Assembly (NCBI GenBank): GCA_035946575.1
Contig: DASYZG010000094.1
Location: 19,721-83,720, forward strand
Reading direction: 5' to 3'
Source of the DNA: Gp13-AA77 sp035946575
GTDB lineage: Bacteria > Acidobacteriota > Terriglobia > UBA7540
Length of the DNA: 64,000 nt
Part shown: piece by piece, positions 36,427 to 45,195 of the stretch
How positions within the stretch are numbered: position 1 is the first letter of the stretch
How the letters are laid out: every line of letters starts with the position of its first letter
Notes under the pieces: generated by a model
What the model saw: the letters and a program-made list of their open reading frames with translations, nothing else
What the model was told of the DNA's origin: nothing
Databases searched by the model: none
Position numbers and translations under genes: made by a program

Positions 36427-39072
36427 TCAGTATAAGATGTCGAGATAAGCGTCGTACAACCGATGCTCGAGACCTGCAAACTGTCCGAAGTACGGGGAGG
36501 TGACGTTGTTGTACACGTCGCGCGGATTGTAGTGGTTTGTGAGATTGAAGGCCGAGACGGACAGGCGCAACTTATACTTTCTCACCCAGGGCAGAAAGGT
36601 GATCCGAAAGTCCTTGGTGACGTTCAGGTCCAGCGAGGCAAAGGCGGGGAAGCGACGGCTGTCGGGCGCGCCGACATAGTTCTGGAAGACGTCAAGGGCC
36701 GAATAAGGGAAGCCGGAGTGGATATCAAAGACCGGGCTCACCCTCATTTCGTAGGGCAGTTTCAGACTCGACCACGTAACCACGCGGTCGGGTATGTTGG
36801 AAGGCAGCGGCCCGAATTGATTGGGCACGATGACCGGAGCCTCGAAAGGCGTGTAGATCGCCGACAGGGTGTTCAGGTCGCCCCTCGCCCTGCTGTGCAC
36901 ATAAGCGACGTTCACGTCGGCTTGTTCCACGGGCCGCAAGCGCAGGCTGGTTTCGAATTCGTCGTAACGCGACACGCCCGTGTTGGTGAGCAACAGTGTG
37001 GGCGCGGTGCCCGGAACCGTGAGCGGGTTTATGGTGAACTCCTGGAACGTCCGGCTGGAGAGGAAGCTCGCCTTCAGCAGCACCGCCGGGGTGAATTCCC
37101 GGTCGAACTCCAGGTTCCAGGTGAGGTTGTGAGGGGTTGAATCCAGGCGGTTGTGAGAGGGCACGATCTGCTGGCCGTTCTCCTTCACCTCAATGTAGGC
37201 GTTCTGGTAAGTGACCGGAGGTGCGAGCGGCACCCCCTGCCCGTTGTACAGGGTCACGACGCGGTCGGGGTTCTGGGTGAAGTCGCCGGCCAGGAGCGGA
37301 ACGCGATCGTAGAACACGCCGATCCCGCCGCGAAAGACGGTCCGGCCGCTCGAACCCGGCGAATAGACCAGGCCGGCGCGCGGCGAAAAGGCGGCGGGCT
37401 CACCGACGGTCTGATAGGAGTAGCGCAGCCCGTAGTCGACGGACAGGTTATCGCGGAAAGCCCAGCGGTCTTCCGCAAAAGCCGCGAATTCGGTATCCGT
37501 GGCGTGAAGATTTCCCGCCGGAGTGAAGTTGATGCTCTCCGCGAGGGTGCCGTCCTGGCGATCGAGCAGCACCGGGTGCGACACGCTGGTTCCGGCGTAG
37601 GAGCGGCGGTCGATCTCAATTCCGGCTTTCATACTGTGAGTGCCGCGGAAGTGCCTCTTCGGGAACTGGTAATTCTCCGCCACCTCTTCATCGTCGCTGT
37701 AGCGGGCATACTTGTTGAAGAAATTCCCGTTCCAGGCGAACTCGACCCCTCGGGCCAGATTCGGGCCCGGGGTGATGACCATGTCCGCAGTCCCCTGGCC
37801 GTAGGCGTTGCTGTCGAACTTCATGTACTGAAACAGGGAGGTGAGAATGCCGCCGGAGGCAAACAGATAGCGATCCGTGCAGCCGGTCGAGACGCCCTTC
37901 TGGCCGTAATTAGAGGAGGCCGACTGCGGGATCAGCGAACTGATGTCGGCATATTCGCGGCGGAGGGGAAAGACGTCCACGTTCCCCGTAACGACCTGGT
38001 GATCCGAGGCGATGTACTGAAAATTGCTGAAGGAGTTGAAACCCTGCTCCCTGATTTCGTTGTGAGGCCAGGCCAGACCGCGCACGGGCTGATTGTTCAC
38101 GTCGTATTCGAAGGCCTCGGAAAAGTTCAGGTGATTGCTGATAACCGGCCCGGTCATGTAGAAGCGCGGTTCGTCGGACGCGATTCCGATGATGTCTCCA
38201 CCGTTTTTGATGCGAGGGGTGGGTACAAAATCGTTGAGCTCCCAGTGGAAGCTGCTGGACGGCGCCTTGGTTTCCACCGTGGTCAGGCCGCCCGAAAACC
38301 GGCCGTAGTCCGCGAGCGGCGTGGTCTTGTAGACCGAGAGCGTCTGCACCGCGTCAATCGGAATTTCAATCGAGAAGGCGCCGGTGACCGGGTCCACCAT
38401 CTCCGCCGAGTCCACCAGCAGCAGACCCTCGTTTTCAACCTGGCCCTTGATGTTGATCCTGCCGTCGGGCGTGCGCACCACGCCGGGCACGAGCGGCAGC
38501 GCGGCCTTGAACTTTTCCTGGATCAGCGGCAGGGTGCGCAATTCGGTGGCGTTCAACTGGGATGGCGGCGCCGCGCCCTGTTGCTCGACGTCCGGCGCCT
38601 TGGCCTGAACTTCCACCCGTTGCTTTACCACCACCTCTTTCGACATTAAGAAGTCGAGCGCAGGATAGCTTTCCTCGGTGACGACGACGTCGCTCTTGAC
38701 GACGGGCTCGTATCCCACGGCGGCACAGCTCAGCGTGTACGTGCCCACCGCAATGCCCGGAAAAACGAAGCCGCCCTGCGCGTCCGTGGTCGCGGAAATA
38801 CCCTGGCTGGGCAGGACTCCGCCGCTCAGCGTGCAAGATGCTCCAGTGATCGGCTGACTTTGCTCATCGAGGACGCGGCCGTTCAGGTCCTGGGTGGCAC
38901 CTGCGACCGGATGTGCTCTCGCGGGCGCGCCCATCGCGAGCAGAACTGCTGCTGCGATCAGCGCGCGGAGGGTATGGCAGTGGTGATGCACCCCATACGG
39001 CGGCCGCCGTCCACCCGGCCGGGCGGCAGGGCATGCCCCGGGTGCAGTGGCGGAATATAGCGTGCTGTTCAA
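36427..39072 (-). CDS. TonB-dependent receptor-like outer-membrane protein with N-terminal carboxypeptidase-regulatory domain (paralogue A)
   Basis: 881 residues. The start is a TTG at 39072 (no ATG is well placed); a signal region is near residues 35-52 (TLRALIAAAVLLAMGAPARA). Next come a CarboxypepD_reg domain (LNGRVLDEQSQPITGASCTL ... VGTYTLSCAAVGYEP), a plug-like domain (LPLIQEKFKAALPLVPGVVR, DGRINIKGQVENEGLLLVD, ADYGRFSGGLTTVETK), and a beta-barrel part ending FNLTNHYNPRDVYNN and AYLDILY. The aromatic end fits outer-membrane insertion. It is similar across its length to the gene at 54468. Family members are thought to import or sense large substrates; the ligand is unknown. No TonB box was clearly identified. 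Confidence 0.85.
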   Translation of the reverse strand: MNSTLYSATAPGACPAARPGGRRPPYGVHHHCHTLRALIAAAVLLAMGAPARAHPVAGATQDLNGRVLDEQSQPITGASCTLSGGVLPSQGISATTDAQGGFVFPGIAVGTYTLSCAAVGYEPVVKSDVVVTEESYPALDFLMSKEVVVKQRVEVQAKAPDVEQQGAAPPSQLNATELRTLPLIQEKFKAALPLVPGVVRTPDGRINIKGQVENEGLLLVDSAEMVDPVTGAFSIEIPIDAVQTLSVYKTTPLADYGRFSGGLTTVETKAPSSSFHWELNDFVPTPRIKNGGDIIGIASDEPRFYMTGPVISNHLNFSEAFEYDVNNQPVRGLAWPHNEIREQGFNSFSNFQYIASDHQVVTGNVDVFPLRREYADISSLIPQSASSNYGQKGVSTGCTDRYLFASGGILTSLFQYMKFDSNAYGQGTADMVITPGPNLARGVEFAWNGNFFNKYARYSDDEEVAENYQFPKRHFRGTHSMKAGIEIDRRSYAGTSVSHPVLLDRQDGTLAESINFTPAGNLHATDTEFAAFAEDRWAFRDNLSVDYGLRYSYQTVGEPAAFSPRAGLVYSPGSSGRTVFRGGIGVFYDRVPLLAGDFTQNPDRVVTLYNGQGVPLAPPVTYQNAYIEVKENGQQIVPSHNRLDSTPHNLTWNLEFDREFTPAVLLKASFLSSRTFQEFTINPLTVPGTAPTLLLTNTGVSRYDEFETSLRLRPVEQADVNVAYVHSRARGDLNTLSAIYTPFEAPVIVPNQFGPLPSNIPDRVVTWSSLKLPYEMRVSPVFDIHSGFPYSALDVFQNYVGAPDSRRFPAFASLDLNVTKDFRITFLPWVRKYKLRLSVSAFNLTNHYNPRDVYNNVTSPYFGQFAGLEHRLYDAYLDILY

Positions 39073-39170
39073 GAGGTCTTCCCCGCTCTTAACTCCTTAG
39101 TGAAGGGCTGCCGGTGGCGTGGCGCCGCGTTAAGGTGTATAGTGAAAAATAAGGGGGCAGGAGGTGTGCG

Positions 39171-39398
39171 ATGCCCGGGAGCCGGACGGCTGGCAAGAGC
39201 GCTGTGAAGCTCACTCGGCAACGCAGGTGGCAGCTCAAGATGGCGAGCTTGCGCCGTTGTCAGATTTGCGGGAAACCAACCGAACATTACAAGACCTATT
39301 GTGACGAGCATGCGATGTGGAAGCGGAAGCTGCGTCGGCGCGCTTCCCATTCCAAACCGTGGAAGCCTGGCGCCAAAGGCAGGCCACCACTCCTCTGA
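39171..39398 (+). CDS. Small basic zinc-knuckle-like protein
   Basis: 75 residues, strongly basic (many Lys and Arg). It holds CQICGKPTEHYKTYCDEH, with Cys/Cys and Cys/His pairs that could bind one zinc. The ATG is preceded by AGGAGGTG at good spacing, which supports expression. No family is recognised; small proteins of this shape often bind nucleic acid, but that is inference. It lies between the divergent outer-membrane receptor gene and the 3' end of alaS. Confidence 0.6.
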   Translation: MPGSRTAGKSAVKLTRQRRWQLKMASLRRCQICGKPTEHYKTYCDEHAMWKRKLRRRASHSKPWKPGAKGRPPLL

Positions 39399-39515
39399 TC
39401 CGCAGGTTGCTCGACCCACCTTTTCTGACAGCCCACCCCTTGCAGCAATTCCTGCGATCGCTGCCGCAACTTCAAAAGCGCCTGTCGCGACTGTGAAATC
39501 TGCGCAAGCCGTGGA

Positions 39516-42446
39516 CTAAAGCATTTTCTCCACAATGGACGGAACGGCTTCAATCGCCTGCGCGAGCTTCTCCGGACTTTTTCCACCCGCCTCGGCCAGA
39601 TCCTTGCGGCCACCTCCGCCGCCATCCACCAGGGCCGCAACTGCGCGCACGATCCTGCCGGCGTCCAGCCGTTCCGTCAAATCCTTCGTCACTGCCACCA
39701 GCAACGCGGCCTTGCCGTCGGACGCCGCGCCCAGGACAATCACGCCGGAGCCGATGCGCGGCCGGAGATCGTCGGCCATCTGACGCAGGGTCGCGCGGGG
39801 ATCGCTGCCCGGACCTTCAACCTCCGCGCTGATCAATTTGATGCCCCGCACATCGCGCGCGTTCGCAAGCAGGCCCGCCGCCTGCAGCGTGGCCCGCCTG
39901 GCCGATTGGTGCTCAAGCTCCTTGCGCGCCTTCTTCTCGGATTCCTCCAGGCGCTCCAGGGTTGCGAGCAGGTCGTCGGGCTTCGCCCTGAGCCGCGCTT
40001 CGATCTCGCGCAGCAGGTCCATGCGCCGGCGCAGATCGCTGAGCAAACCCGTGCCGGTGAGCGCCTCCACACGCCGCGTGCCCGCCGACACACTGCCTTC
40101 GCTGGTCAGCTTGAAGAGTCCGATTTCGCCGGTACGCGCAACGTGCGTGCCGCCGCAGAGTTCCTTCGAGAAACTGCCGTCGCCGACCGAAACCACGCGT
40201 ACGCGGTCGCCATACTTTTCGCCGAAGAGCGCCATAGCGCCCGAGGCCAGCGCCTGGTCGATTCCCATCACCTCGGTGCGGATTTCCTCGTCGCCGAGCG
40301 TGTGCTCGTTCACCAGGTCCTCGATGTCGGTCAGGTCCTGGCGATCCACCGAAGCGTAGTGGCTGAAATCGAAGCGCAGATGGTCGGGCGTGACGAGCGA
40401 TCCGGCCTGCTTGACGTGCGTCCCCAGCACCTTGCGCAGCGCCGCGTGCAGCAGGTGCGTGGCGGTGTGATTGCGCATGACGGCTTCGCGGCGCTCGGTA
40501 TCGATGCGCGCCGTGACCCGGTCGCCGACATGCAGACTCTCTCGCGCCACGGCCTTGTGCGCCGTGATTCCGCTGACCGGCCGGTAAGTGTCGCTGACCT
40601 CGGCCACGCGCCCGGGCGACCCTGGTGCTGTAAAGTATCCGGTGTCGCCAATCTGGCCTCCGGCTTCGGCGTAAAACGGGGTGCGGTCGAGTATGATCTC
40701 GACTTCGGCGCCCGGCGCGACTTCGTTCACCGGCGCGCCCTTCGACATCAGCCCGACGATGCGCGAATCGTTGGTCTCGGTCTCTTTGTAGCCGAAGAAT
40801 TCCGTCTTGTATTGTTCCGCGAGCTTGAGGTAGTCGGGCGAGGCGGATTTCTTCTCCGCACCTTTCCAGCTTGCACGAGCACGTTCGCGCTGCTTCTGCA
40901 TCTCGGCTTCATAGCCTGCGATATCGACGTCGAGATTCGGGTCTAGACTCCTGACGATATCGCGCATGAAGTCGGGACGGAGTCCAAACGTATCGTGTAG
41001 CTTAAATGTGTCGTCGCCGGCTAGCCAGGCTGTGCCATCGGGCGGAACCCGTTCAGGCGCCGGCCCAGCGGGGGCCGGTCCGTGCGGTGGTTTTCTTCCC
41101 GCGGTCAGTAGGTGATACGCGTGCGGGCCGAGTCGAACGAGCTCATGCCCCAGCCATGTGTCTGCGTCCGTCCAGCCCCCGGGTAAGCGGCCGAAGAAGA
41201 CCTTTCTGGCATCTGGGTCCGCGCCAGGAAGGTATTTTCGGACGTGCTCGAACCGCCATTGGAGACCCGAGGGAGTGACAACGTTAGCAGAGTCCGCCGC
41301 TGCCAAGCCGTTGCGTGTTGTGTGCTCGTACCGCTCCTCTTCAATCCTGATCGCTCTCGCGATGTGCTGGGAGTGTTCGACCAACTCCGGGTACGCGCCT
41401 TTCATCATGTCCACCACATGGCCTGATATCCGGTAGAGAAACGGCTCCTCCAGCCCCAGCGTCTGGCCGTGATACAGCGCCCGGCGCATGATCAGGCGCA
41501 GCACGTACCCGCGACCCTCGTTGGACGGCAGCACGCCGTCAGAAATCAGGAATGTCGAAGCGCGCGCGTGGTCGGCGATGATGCGCAGTGACACGTCGGT
41601 TTCGTGATTCGCGCCGTACTTCACTTTGGCGAGCGCGGCCGCCTCGTCGATCAACGGACGGAACAAGTCGGTCTCAAAGTTCGAGAACTTGCCCTGCAGA
41701 ACGGCCGAGATTCGCTCCAGGCCCGCGCCGGTGTCGATCGAAGGGCGGGGAAGGGGTGTCATCGTCCCGCTTTCGTCGCGATTGAACTGCATGAAGACGA
41801 GATTCCACAGCTCGACGTAGCGGCCGCAATCGCAGGGGAACTTGCAATCGGTGTGGCCGAGATCGCTCGCCTCGGGGCCCTGGTCGTAGTGAATCTCGGA
41901 GCACGGTCCGCAGGGGCCGGTATCGCCCATCTGCCAGAAGTTCTCCTTCATGCCGAGCTCGAAGACGCGGTCAGAGGGAACGCCCACGGCCAGCCAGAGA
42001 TCGTACGCTTCGGCGTCGCGAGGAATGTCCTCGTAGCCCTCGAAGATCGTGGTATAGAGCCGATCGGCCGGAATACCGTAGCCGGTGTTCGAGCTCGTGA
42101 TCAGCTCCCAGGCAAACGGAATGGCGTCCGACTTGAAATAGTCGCCGAAGGAGAAATTGCCCAGCATTTCAAAGAAGGTGTGATGGCGCGCTGTGCGGCC
42201 GACCTGTTCCAGGTCATTATGCTTGCCGCCCGCCCGGACGCACTTCTGGCAGGTGGTGGCGCGGAGGTAGTCACGCTTCTCCCGGCCGAGGAAGACGTCC
42301 TTGAACTGATTCATGCCGGCGTTGGTGAACAGCAGGGTGGGGTCGCCGGCCGGGACGAGCGACGACGAGCGCACCAGGCGATGGCCGCGGCTGGCGAAGA
42401 AGTCGAGGAATGTCTGCCGTACCTGGCTGGAAGTCATGTTTTTCAT
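39516..42446 (-). CDS. alaS: Alanine-tRNA ligase with an extra insertion
   Basis: About 976 residues; bacterial AlaRS is usually near 875. Class II catalytic core: LDFFASRGHRLVRSSSLVPA, LLFTNAGMNQFKDVFLG, HHTFFEMLGNFSFGDYFK and FMQFNRDESG. The editing domain has HTATHLLHAALRKVLGTHVK and CGGTHVARTGEIGLF (HxxxH and Cys/His zinc set). The C-terminal DHH-like part is RKDLAEAGGKSPEKLAQAIE. About 95 extra residues (380-477, DNA about 41016-41309) lie between the tRNA-recognition helices and FKLHDTFGLRPDFM. Three starts are possible: GTG 42458, ATG 42446 (chosen; overlaps the stop of a small upstream ORF as ATGA) and ATG 42437. Confidence 0.93.
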   Translation of the reverse strand: MKNMTSSQVRQTFLDFFASRGHRLVRSSSLVPAGDPTLLFTNAGMNQFKDVFLGREKRDYLRATTCQKCVRAGGKHNDLEQVGRTARHHTFFEMLGNFSFGDYFKSDAIPFAWELITSSNTGYGIPADRLYTTIFEGYEDIPRDAEAYDLWLAVGVPSDRVFELGMKENFWQMGDTGPCGPCSEIHYDQGPEASDLGHTDCKFPCDCGRYVELWNLVFMQFNRDESGTMTPLPRPSIDTGAGLERISAVLQGKFSNFETDLFRPLIDEAAALAKVKYGANHETDVSLRIIADHARASTFLISDGVLPSNEGRGYVLRLIMRRALYHGQTLGLEEPFLYRISGHVVDMMKGAYPELVEHSQHIARAIRIEEERYEHTTRNGLAAADSANVVTPSGLQWRFEHVRKYLPGADPDARKVFFGRLPGGWTDADTWLGHELVRLGPHAYHLLTAGRKPPHGPAPAGPAPERVPPDGTAWLAGDDTFKLHDTFGLRPDFMRDIVRSLDPNLDVDIAGYEAEMQKQRERARASWKGAEKKSASPDYLKLAEQYKTEFFGYKETETNDSRIVGLMSKGAPVNEVAPGAEVEIILDRTPFYAEAGGQIGDTGYFTAPGSPGRVAEVSDTYRPVSGITAHKAVARESLHVGDRVTARIDTERREAVMRNHTATHLLHAALRKVLGTHVKQAGSLVTPDHLRFDFSHYASVDRQDLTDIEDLVNEHTLGDEEIRTEVMGIDQALASGAMALFGEKYGDRVRVVSVGDGSFSKELCGGTHVARTGEIGLFKLTSEGSVSAGTRRVEALTGTGLLSDLRRRMDLLREIEARLRAKPDDLLATLERLEESEKKARKELEHQSARRATLQAAGLLANARDVRGIKLISAEVEGPGSDPRATLRQMADDLRPRIGSGVIVLGAASDGKAALLVAVTKDLTERLDAGRIVRAVAALVDGGGGGRKDLAEAGGKSPEKLAQAIEAVPSIVEKML

Positions 42447-42601
42447 CGGAGGCTGCACACCTGGGCGCCCGAGCAGAGTGTAACACCCTTTATTTTCATC
42501 AATATCGCCAGACCTTCCGCGGCCACTTCAGCCTGTTCCCGATTGGCTTCCAGAATGGCCAGAATGGCTGCTTCCCGCGTTAAGACAGCCTCTTTCTTCA
42601 C
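42443..42601 (-). CDS. Possible 52-residue protein overlapping the alaS start
   Basis: A GTG-initiated frame reads VKKEAVLTREAAILAILEAN, then REQAEVAAEGLAILMKIKGV, and ends TLCSGAQVCSLR. Its TGA overlaps an alaS ATG (ATGA), the arrangement of coupled genes. It is predicted mostly helical and is shorter than typical gene-finder limits. There is only a weak TTGAG before the GTG. It might be a real small gene, a translated leader of alaS, or chance. No family is recognised. Confidence 0.35.
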   Translation of the reverse strand: MKKEAVLTREAAILAILEANREQAEVAAEGLAILMKIKGVTLCSGAQVCSLR

Positions 42602-42635
42602 CTCAAATTCAATCTAAACCACTGTCCATCAATAA

Positions 42636-42739
42636 CCTGATGGCTTTAAACACTTAACTCGTTTCTTTTCAAGTACCTGATGGCTTTCCGACCCTATGGA
42701 AAATGGTAAGTACTTTCTTCCCAATCATATGATGGCTTT
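42636..42739. repeat. Three direct copies of TGATGGCTTT
   Basis: CCTGATGGCTTT at 42636-42647 and 42676-42687, and TATGATGGCTTT at 42728-42739; centre-to-centre distances are 40 and 52 bases. They lie upstream of alaS and could be operator-like sites or decayed tandem repeats. Nothing in the sequence decides which. Confidence 0.6.
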
Positions 42740-42783
42740 GTTTTGCGCAAAAATCGATTCTTCCCGCGCTCCTCTCTCCAGTT

Positions 42784-42925
42784 TTTGTGGCGCAGGCTTC
42801 CCAGCCTGCGTCTGGCGCGCTGCAGGCAAGATGCCAGCACCACAAACTGGGACATTACGGGCGGCTGATGCCAGCACCACAAACTGAGGCATCACGGGCG
42901 GCAGGCAAGATGCCAGCACCACAAT
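42784..42925. repeat. REP-like palindrome cluster with 38-bp tandem unit
   Basis: Opens with the palindrome TGGCGCAGGCTTCCCAGCCT (42787 onward) and continues with three copies of GATGCCAGCACCACAA at about 42829, 42867 and 42908, spaced 38-41 bases, separated by GGGCATTACGGGCGGC-like spacers. Related to the palindrome inside the gene at 47363-49183 (47850-47905). Confidence 0.7.
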
Positions 42926-42983
42926 CGGGTTGCCGACTGCGAATTGCAGAGCCTGCTTCAGCATGCTTCGAGCCTACCACCCC

Positions 42984-43038
42984 AAAATGGGACAATGGAG
43001 AAAAGTGAGAAAAGTGAGAAAGTTGGGAAAATTTATTT
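42984..43038. repeat. 55-bp dispersed repeat, copy 2
   Basis: Direct form of the repeat whose inverted copy lies at 18376-18430; 51 of 55 positions agree by eye. Begins CAAAATGGGACAATGG and continues with GAGAAAAGTGA words and TTGGGAAAATTTATT. Both copies are intergenic and AT-rich. Confidence 0.85.
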
Positions 43039-43102
43039 TCTCCATGGATTCAACAGCTTAGCTCTGCCTGGCGGATTTCCCGGCCGCCGGCCGGTCCCGG
43101 GG

Positions 43103-43639
43103 CTATTCTTCGAGGGCGTCGGGGTCGACATCTTCGGCCACCGGAGCGAGCTCTGCCCGCGCCCGCACCGCCTTCATAATATCATCCGACCGGAACCCGC
43201 GGCGGCGCAGGCTGGCGCAAAGCGAGAAGAGCCGTATCCGGGTCAGGGGCAGACGGAGCCCTCGCATTTTCTGATCGAGCGCCCGTTCCAGTAGCGCCTT
43301 CTCATCGCTTTCCTGAAACGCCTGTTCGACAGCGGGCGCTACGGCCCGCGGATCGACGCGCCGCGCTTTCAACTCGCGCTCCACCCGGAAGCGTCCGAAG
43401 GCGCGATTGCGGGCGAGCGACGAAGCGTAGTGCTCCGCGAGGCGCCGGTCGTCGAGAAATCCAAGCTGCTTCAGCCGGACAACGGTCTCGTCGATGGCGT
43501 CGGCCGGAATCTGTTTGCGGCGCAGCTTCTGCTTCAGCTCCGCCACCGAGTAAGCGCGATTGCCGAGGTAGCGCAGCGCGAGCTGAAAGGAACTCTCCGG
43601 CGGGGCGGATGTCTGTTTTCGGGGTGCCTTGGATTTCAT
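43103..43639 (-). CDS. recX: Regulatory protein RecX
   Basis: 178 residues. The three-helix RecX repeats are visible: ALRYLGNRAYSVAELKQKLR, then VVRLKQLGFLDDRRLAEHYA and RNRAFGRFRVERELKARRVD, and a third repeat near the C-terminus (LPLTRIRLFSLCASLRRRGF, DDIMKAVRA). RecX binds RecA filaments and limits recombination and SOS activity. recA is not in the window. The acidic C-terminal tail (EDVDPDALEE) is unremarkable. The 5' end lies next to a REP-like inverted repeat that separates it from ilvE on the same strand. Confidence 0.88.
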   Translation of the reverse strand: MKSKAPRKQTSAPPESSFQLALRYLGNRAYSVAELKQKLRRKQIPADAIDETVVRLKQLGFLDDRRLAEHYASSLARNRAFGRFRVERELKARRVDPRAVAPAVEQAFQESDEKALLERALDQKMRGLRLPLTRIRLFSLCASLRRRGFRSDDIMKAVRARAELAPVAEDVDPDALEE

Positions 43640-43647
43640 CAGGCCGC

Positions 43648-43720
43648 GTAGCGCCGGCCTTCAGGTCGGCATTCCAGGGGTGCCTTCACTTGCGGGTACC
43701 GGCCTGAAGGCCGGCGCTAC
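43648..43720. repeat. Inverted repeat of GTAGCGCCGGCCTTCAGG type
   Basis: Left arm GTAGCGCCGGCCTTCAGGTC (43648 on) and right arm starting CCGGCCTGAAGGCCGGCGCT (43699-43720) are complementary except for one base, about 30 bases apart. Each arm also contains its own small palindrome. This is a typical acidobacterial REP-pair between recX and ilvE. Confidence 0.8.
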
Positions 43721-43726
43721 CGTCAT

Positions 43727-44683
43727 CTAGCGGACGGCACCAGCCGGGGCGGCCACGGGCTGGCTGCAGTACGTCAGCCAGCCGTAGCGATCCTCAGCGC
43801 GGCCGTGGACGATTTCGAAGAACCGCTCCTGCAGGCGGCGCGCCACCGGCCCGGGCTTGCCGGAGCCCACCGGAATGCGATCAATCGAACGGATGGGCGT
43901 AAGCTCCGCTGCGGTGCCCGTGAAGAACACTTCCTCGGCCATGTAGAGCGCCTCGCGGGCGATCATCTGCTCCCTGACCGTGTAGCCCAGTTCCTGGGCA
44001 AGCGTCATGATGCTGTTGCGCGTGATGCCGGGCAGGACGGCGGAGGCGAGGGGCGGCGTCAGGATCTGGCCGTCGCGCACCAGGAAGAGATTGGCGCCGC
44101 TGGCTTCGCTCACGTAGCCGCCGGAGTCAAGCGCGATGCCTTCGGCGTAGCCGTTGGCGAGGGCCTCGATCTTGATCAACTGCGAATTCATGTAATTGGC
44201 CGCGTTTTTCGACATGGCGGGCAGCGTGTCGGGGGCCATGCGCCGCCAGCTGGAAACGCAGACGTCCACGCCCTCGTGAACCGAGCCATGACCCATGTAC
44301 TCTCCCCACTTCCAGCAGAAGATGTAGGTCTCGATGGGGTTCTTGAGCGGATTCACGCTCAGGTCGCCGTAGCCGCGGAAGACAACCGGGCGGATGTAGC
44401 AGGACTCGGCCTTGTTGACGCGCACCAGTTCGGTTGTGGCGTCGAAGACCTGGCGATGGCTGAACGCGGGCTCCATGCGGAACACCCGGCAGGAGTTGAA
44501 CAGGCGGTCGGTGTGCTCCTGAAGGCGGAAAACGGCCGGACCCTTCGCGGTGTCGTAGCAGCGAATTCCCTCGAAGATGCACGAAGCGTAGCTGACAACG
44601 TGCGAGCCCACGTGCAAAGTCGCCTTATCCCAGGGGATAAACTCGCCGTTGTGCCAGACCTGCCCAAAGTAGTCGATCGCCAT
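43727..44683 (-). CDS. ilvE: Branched-chain amino-acid aminotransferase
   Basis: PLP enzyme of fold type IV, 318 residues, which carries out the last transamination of valine, leucine and isoleucine synthesis. Motifs: CIFEGIRCYDTAKGPAVFRL near the N-terminus, YIRPVVFRGYGDL, the Schiff-base Lys in AMSKNAANYMNSQLIKIEAL, and DSGGYVSEASGANLFLV (cofactor phosphate region), then FFTGTAAELTPIRSID. Start ATG follows AGGAGGTGCGACG. It lies between recX and a cupin on the same strand. leuC-leuD lie elsewhere in this window, so the BCAA genes are scattered. Confidence 0.95.
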   Translation of the reverse strand: MAIDYFGQVWHNGEFIPWDKATLHVGSHVVSYASCIFEGIRCYDTAKGPAVFRLQEHTDRLFNSCRVFRMEPAFSHRQVFDATTELVRVNKAESCYIRPVVFRGYGDLSVNPLKNPIETYIFCWKWGEYMGHGSVHEGVDVCVSSWRRMAPDTLPAMSKNAANYMNSQLIKIEALANGYAEGIALDSGGYVSEASGANLFLVRDGQILTPPLASAVLPGITRNSIMTLAQELGYTVREQMIAREALYMAEEVFFTGTAAELTPIRSIDRIPVGSGKPGPVARRLQERFFEIVHGRAEDRYGWLTYCSQPVAAPAGAVR

Positions 44684-44802
44684 CGTCGCACCTCCTGATG
44701 CCAGTATATCATGCTGTTTTTGGCGTATTTCGCGCCGTGACGCTCATCACCAGGGCCGACCCTACCGGACTGTCGGGCACCGAAAGAGCGCAAGGGCTTT
44801 CC

Positions 44803-45195
44803 TCATTTCCCGGTTCGGGTGCTGACTTCCGAGTGGGGCGCGACCCCACCGCGCAGGTACTTGTCGGTGCCTGCGAGCCAGTCGGCGCGGGGCGGCACGA
44901 AGATGTCGAGATCGAGGGTATCCTCAAGCGCCTCGGCTTTGTGCGGCATGTTGGGCGGGATGCAGAGGACCTCGCCGGCGCCCACCACGATCTCGCGGCC
45001 GTCGATCCAGAACTTGAGGGCGCCTTCCAGGATGTAGCTGATCTGCTCGTTTTCGTGATGATGGAGGGGCACCACGAAGCCCTTGCGCAGCACGATTCGC
45101 GAGAGCATCACCTTCTCACCCACCACGAGCTGGCGCTCGAACAGGGGCGTGAGTTTTTCAATTTCAACATCCTGCCAGCGAAAATACTTGAGCAT
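44803..45195 (-). CDS. Cupin-domain protein
   Basis: 130 residues, a single-domain cupin. Motif 1 is VPLHHHENEQISYILEGAL, motif 2 is VLCIPPNMPHKAEALEDTL, so the usual His/His/Glu/His metal set is present. Such small cupins act as isomerases, dioxygenases or ligand sensors; the substrate is unknown. The ATG at 45195 follows AAGGAGA; the open frame extends to 45222. It is upstream of ilvE on the same strand with about 120 bases between them. Confidence 0.85.
   Translation of the reverse strand: MLKYFRWQDVEIEKLTPLFERQLVVGEKVMLSRIVLRKGFVVPLHHHENEQISYILEGALKFWIDGREIVVGAGEVLCIPPNMPHKAEALEDTLDLDIFVPPRADWLAGTDKYLRGGVAPHSEVSTRTGK

Larger units (their letters stand above)
42602..43102. other. Repeat-rich intergenic region between alaS leader and recX
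   Basis: About 500 bases without a convincing gene. It contains three TGATGGCTTT direct repeats, a cluster of REP-like palindromes with a roughly 38-bp tandem unit, and copy 2 of the 55-bp repeat. The segment at 42602-42780 is AT-rich compared with the surroundings. Any recX 3' end signal and alaS promoter must also lie here. Confidence 0.6.

Noticed and set aside
42784..42925. CRISPR array
   Set aside because: Only three partial units with variable 38-41-base spacing, no distinct unique spacers and no cas genes; palindrome words explain it better.
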